A stretch of 64,000 nucleotides of DNA from Roseimicrobium gellanilyticum (GTDB lineage Bacteria; Verrucomicrobiota; Verrucomicrobiia; Verrucomicrobiales; Verrucomicrobiaceae), in assembly GCF_003315205.1 (NCBI RefSeq), contig NZ_QNRR01000003.1, positions 248,001 to 312,000 of the forward strand, read 5' to 3'. The position numbers and the translations under genes are program-made. The notes beneath the pieces are model-generated. The model was given only the letters and a program-made list of their open reading frames with translations, ran no database searches and was not told where the DNA came from. Shown here in pieces: positions 60,927-64,000 of this stretch (within the stretch, counting starts at the first letter, position 1; each line of letters begins with the position of its first letter).

Positions 60927-61520
60927 TCACCCAAGACGCGTTCCTGCCTCACCCGGCTGCGCCACATAGATAAATGCAGGCGGTAGATTGGTCCAGACGG
61001 TCGGCGTCGTTTCCACCTTTCTGCTGCGAGACGTCAGCAGGCGGCGAAATTTTTGCCCGCGTGGGCCCCAGTGGATTCCGGTATAGACGAAAGTGGCGAA
61101 CACACCGTCTGGTTTCAGAACGCGGTAAATGCTCTCAAGAAGCTCAGCCTGCACCCGCTCGCTCAGCGCTGCCCAAGGCAGACCCGAAACGATGGTGTCG
61201 AAACCTCCGTCAACGAGATACGGACTGTAGTCGAATTCTTGCGCTGCCGCCTGCTCAAAGTTCATTCCAGGAAACCGGCTCTTCAGCGTGTCGACAAAGG
61301 CTGCATTCATCTCAAGTCCGAGGTAGCGGGATCCCACAGGAAGCGCCTTTTGGATTTCCTCGGTGAACGCACCAGTACCGGGCCCAAGTTCAAGCACATT
61401 CCGGGCTTGCGAAACACCGGCAGCCTTCATCATGAGACGGGCGAGTTGTGGCGACGACGGGGCGACAGCGCCCGTGTGCTGACAATTCTTGATGAATTCG
61501 CGGAAGAAGGTCCAGGACAT
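60927..61520 (-). CDS. SAM-dependent methyltransferase, phospholipid N-methyltransferase-like
   Basis: A 197-residue class I methyltransferase. SAM motif I is NVLELGPGTGAFTEEIQKAL, motif II YLGLEMNAAFVDTLKSRFPG, the acidic motif with DTIVSGLPWAAL, and motif post III RVLKPDGVFATFVYTG. The KNCQHTGAVAPSSPQLARLM segment at the N-terminus and the VSGLPWAAL motif are typical of the PmtA/KsgA-like group that methylates phosphatidylethanolamine. The C-terminal WTNLPPAFIYVAQPGE supports this. It probably acts at the membrane surface. It is transcribed leftward and is separated by about 200 bases from the downstream secreted-protein gene. Confidence 0.85.
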   Translation of the reverse strand: MSWTFFREFIKNCQHTGAVAPSSPQLARLMMKAAGVSQARNVLELGPGTGAFTEEIQKALPVGSRYLGLEMNAAFVDTLKSRFPGMNFEQAAAQEFDYSPYLVDGGFDTIVSGLPWAALSERVQAELLESIYRVLKPDGVFATFVYTGIHWGPRGQKFRRLLTSRSRKVETTPTVWTNLPPAFIYVAQPGEAGTRLG

Positions 61521-61836
61521 TGCACTTTAGAAAAGCACTCTTGCTCAAGAGTCACGCGTGGAAGTTCAACATAATCGTGACGCAGATTGAGTGGCGACAA
61601 TGTCACGTTCAAGCAAGCCTGTGAATGTTATCATGGGCATCGCCTGCATCCCCTTAACATCATTTACCGTCGTAAATACCGGACATATCCAGGTACTCTT
61701 GGACCATCGGGAAGCCGACACAGGTGGACGATGTCTCGCGGGATTTTGCGTTGACTGACTTCCTGACACCCATGCGTGTTTCCAGGATCTCCTGAACTAC
61801 AAACTTGGTCTGCCAAAGACGAAAAAAGAACTCATC
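61521..61836. other. Divergent intergenic region
   Basis: About 316 bases between two divergent genes, with no gene apparent. It must contain both promoters; an A/T-rich patch near 61620-61670 (GTGAATGTTATCATGGGC, CATCATTTACCGTCGTAAAT) is the most promoter-like. An open frame leads into the GTG at 61837 from 61759, but has no usable start. Confidence 0.45.
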
Positions 61837-62484
61837 GTGAAAGAATTCTTTAAAGCCCTTGAAGTCCAGCGTTGGGACGACCATCGCTTCTACCACCACA
61901 GCCGCATCAACCAATCCCTGCATTTCATCAGTGCACTGGTATTCATCACGTCCTACGTGATGTTGTTTATCGAGCCCGCGCTGGCAGGCTTGCTAGCCTG
62001 GGGCATTTCGATGACCACACGACAGTCCGGTCATTTCTTCTTTGAGCCAAAAGGCTACGACCACGTCAATCATGCCACGCATGAACACAAGGAGGAGATC
62101 AAGATCGGCTACAATCTCCAGCGCAAAATCGTACTGATGTCCTTGTGGGCACTGATTCCGCTGGCCCTCTGGCTGGCCCCATCCCTTGGCGGCCTGATCA
62201 TGCCGGCCACAGATCTGAACGGCTATCTTCATGATGTCGGGATCGCCTGGCTGGCACTCGGCTTGGGCGGCATCCTGTTCCGCACGGTGCATCTGTTTTT
62301 CATCTACAACGTGCAGACCGGTTTGACTTGGGCTGTCAAAATCATGACCGATCCCTTTCACGACGCCAGAATCTATGCCAGCGCCCCGCTCTATCTGATG
62401 CGCGGTCAGCTCATTGACCCGATGGATCATGCCCGCTCCGAGGACCCGTGCCCGGCATTGGTGAGAGTTCGCACCGGAGAGTAA
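61837..62484 (+). CDS. Membrane protein resembling DUF962/Mpo1-type hydroxylases
   Basis: A 215-residue protein with a GTG start giving MKEFFKALEVQRWDDHRFYH. Histidines cluster in and between hydrophobic segments: HRFYHHSRINQSLHFISALV, MTTRQSGHFFFEPKGYDHVN, HATHEHKEEIKIGYNLQRK. At least three transmembrane segments are visible (VFITSYVMLFIEPALAGLLA, IVLMSLWALIPLALWLAPSL, AWLALGLGGILFRTVHLFFI). The H...N...H and Q-x-GH-xxFE layout is like the DUF962/Mpo1 fold, a family of iron-dependent fatty-acid alpha-oxidation enzymes. The histidine-rich loop would be the metal site. The similarity is moderate. Confidence 0.6.
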   Translation: MKEFFKALEVQRWDDHRFYHHSRINQSLHFISALVFITSYVMLFIEPALAGLLAWGISMTTRQSGHFFFEPKGYDHVNHATHEHKEEIKIGYNLQRKIVLMSLWALIPLALWLAPSLGGLIMPATDLNGYLHDVGIAWLALGLGGILFRTVHLFFIYNVQTGLTWAVKIMTDPFHDARIYASAPLYLMRGQLIDPMDHARSEDPCPALVRVRTGE

Positions 62485-62515
62485 CTCCGGCCGCTTTCGC
62501 GCCTCACCAAGTCAG

Positions 62516-64000
62516 CTATTGGAACCGGTGCCTCAGCATTTCCCGCAGCACGCCTCGCTTGATCGACTTGTTGGTAAGCGAGGCGTCCTGCCACCACCAG
62601 CCGGCGGCTTGCATCGCTTTTGCTGCGGCGATGATGCGTTCACTCACCTCCGCGAATTCTTCATCAGTGAAGTTGAGGCTGAAGACAAGTCGACCGGTTC
62701 CCACCCAGGACAAGGCCAGCCCATGCGCGCGCAAGTAAAACTGGTACATCCAGTTGTAGCGGGAAGCCCGGGTGAACGACACCGTCCAGATTGTCGAGAG
62801 ATTCGACACAGTGACAGGAAGCCCTGCTTCAAGGAGTCGCTGGTTGAGCTGTTCTGCGCGGCTGTTCCAGACCCCGTCCAGACCCGCATACAAAGCTTGC
62901 ACAGAGGGCGTTTGCACACGCTCGAGGAACACCTGCATCGCCGCCATGACATGCGGATGCGAATTGAAGGTGCCGCGAGCAAAGCAAATGTCCCCCGGAC
63001 GGTCATCGCGGTAGCGCTTCATGAGATGACGTTTGCCACAGACCACGCCCACGGGGAATCCTCCACCGAGCGTCTTGCCGTACGTCACCATGTCCGCCTT
63101 CACTCCGAAATACTCCTGCGCACCGCCCAGTGCGAGCCGGAAGCCGAGGAAGACCTCGTCAAAGATCAGCACAATGCCGTTCGCGGTGCAGGCCTCCCGC
63201 AGTTGCTGGAGCCATCTGGTATAGGCTTCGCGGTCAAAGTGCGCGCTGCGGCTGCTGTCCACCAGCGTGCCGTCTCCAGGTGCAGCCTTGTTCGGGTGCA
63301 GCCCCTGCAGAGGATTCACCAGCACGCAGGCGACATCGCGCCTCTTGCGAAGCACCTGCAGGGCGGCCCCAGACATCTCCTGGAGGGTGTAGACTCTTCC
63401 GGGCGGCATGGGATTGCCGGGACCTGGCTGCACATCATCCCACCAGCCGTGATAGGCGCCACAGAAGCGCACAATCTTTTTCCGACGTGTGTGATACCGG
63501 GCCAGGCGCACTGCCTGCATCACCGCCTCCGTCCCGGACATGTGGAAGGAAACTTCATCCATACCGGAGATGCGGCACAGCTCTTCTGCGTTCCATGCCA
63601 CCGAAGGATGGCAGCTGCCGAGGACCATGCCCATGCCAGCGGCACGTGCGCTGCCTTCGGCCATGCACGACTTGTAGAAGTCATGGCCGAAGACATTGAC
63701 TCCATAAGAACCCGTGAGGTCGATGAGACGCTCTCCATCGAGGTCAGTGACACTCACGCCTTCCGCGGAATCCAGGAACGCTCCGATGGAGAAGTGCTCC
63801 CTCACATACCTGCTGAATTGAAAGGGCACTCGATAAGCGCCCGTGAACTGCAGGTCGGAGATTCTCTCCCTCGCCTGCTTCGTCAGCGCGATGGATTTCT
63901 GGTGTCGCGCATTCAGGGTTGCGGCCAGTTCGGCAAAGCCTGTGCGTCTGGCAGACTGAATATCCGCGGGCGCTCCATCGCACGAAAAGAACCGATCCCC
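62516..64000 (-). CDS. Class III aminotransferase (glutamate-1-semialdehyde aminotransferase-like), 5' end outside window
   Basis: At least 494 residues of a fold-type I PLP enzyme; the frame is open to the window edge. The GTG at 63829 is not the start, because upstream sequence is protein-like (RTGFAELAATLNARHQKSIA, RERISDLQFTGAYR). Class III features are SYGVNVFGHD, EEVSFHMSGTEAVMQAVRLA-like SFHMSGTEAVMQAVRLARYH, FCGAYHGWWDD, the aspartate motif LIFDEVFLGFR and the PLP lysine in VTYGKTLGGGFPVG, followed by ICFARGTFNSHP. The arrangement resembles glutamate-1-semialdehyde aminomutase, but the long N-terminal extension suggests an aminotransferase of a biosynthetic cluster or a fusion. Its stop faces the upstream membrane-protein gene. 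Confidence 0.88.
   Translation of the reverse strand, partial: GDRFFSCDGAPADIQSARRTGFAELAATLNARHQKSIALTKQARERISDLQFTGAYRVPFQFSRYVREHFSIGAFLDSAEGVSVTDLDGERLIDLTGSYGVNVFGHDFYKSCMAEGSARAAGMGMVLGSCHPSVAWNAEELCRISGMDEVSFHMSGTEAVMQAVRLARYHTRRKKIVRFCGAYHGWWDDVQPGPGNPMPPGRVYTLQEMSGAALQVLRKRRDVACVLVNPLQGLHPNKAAPGDGTLVDSSRSAHFDREAYTRWLQQLREACTANGIVLIFDEVFLGFRLALGGAQEYFGVKADMVTYGKTLGGGFPVGVVCGKRHLMKRYRDDRPGDICFARGTFNSHPHVMAAMQVFLERVQTPSVQALYAGLDGVWNSRAEQLNQRLLEAGLPVTVSNLSTIWTVSFTRASRYNWMYQFYLRAHGLALSWVGTGRLVFSLNFTDEEFAEVSERIIAAAKAMQAAGWWWQDASLTNKSIKRGVLREMLRHRFQ

Noticed and set aside
63744-63983. Separate small gene at the right edge
   Set aside because: The aminotransferase frame is open through this region and reads as protein, so the other frame is a shadow.

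Overview
The window looks like chromosomal DNA of a free-living verrucomicrobial bacterium, interrupted by one integrated mobile element of about 39.5 kb. The lineage is inferred from protein style: GYF_2 domain protein, tandem CxxC/H mini-zinc-finger protein, DGDG-rich thrombospondin-3-like secreted protein, large RHS protein, Lys-rich tail on glycerol kinase, multihaem Nap operon. No rRNA or other marker is present, so phylum level is only an inference.

Left chromosomal flank (1-9910). The 3' part of a periplasmic nitrate reductase operon (napA end, a tetrahaem NapB-like cytochrome, a NapF-like ferredoxin, one unknown gene) reads rightward. It converges with a leftward glpF-glpK glycerol uptake pair. 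Then comes a leftward, translationally coupled set (NAD-dependent epimerase/dehydrogenase-like, GNAT, DapA-like aldolase), a small unknown gene, a class I/II aminotransferase and tRNA-Arg(CCT).

Integrated element (9876-49388). It is bounded by a 35-bp direct repeat whose left copy is the 5' half of the tRNA-Arg gene. A tyrosine integrase lies next to the right copy, and a 26-bp repeat made of two GTTGCACC units occurs just inside both ends. Its left half holds unknown genes, a small excisionase-like protein, a replication-type module (Rep-like initiator, PD-(D/E)XK nuclease, DnaN-like sliding clamp, DUF932-like protein) and a CBS/HEPN-like/DUF4268 fusion. Several of these genes are preceded by terminator-like hairpins and C-rich leaders without a Shine-Dalgarno sequence. 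Its right half (27735-47543) is a nine-gene, one-directional operon: XRE regulator, Z1 ATPase, PD-(D/E)XK nuclease, RNase H-fold-like unknown, Type III-like Mod, FRG-domain protein, Type III-like Res, GHKL ATPase fused to an SF2 helicase, and a RecD-like helicase fused to a nuclease. I read this as a compound restriction/anti-phage system. It is the most interesting object in the window, because the combination matches no single system I can name.

Right chromosomal flank (49389-64000). A leftward run encodes secreted or surface proteins: a concanavalin/TSP3-like protein, an arylsulfotransferase-like propeller, a 1975-residue RHS protein with a variable tip, a small membrane protein and a frameshifted gene abutting the att site. 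After it come a SAM methyltransferase, a membrane protein of DUF962/Mpo1 appearance and the C-terminal part of a class III aminotransferase that runs off the window.
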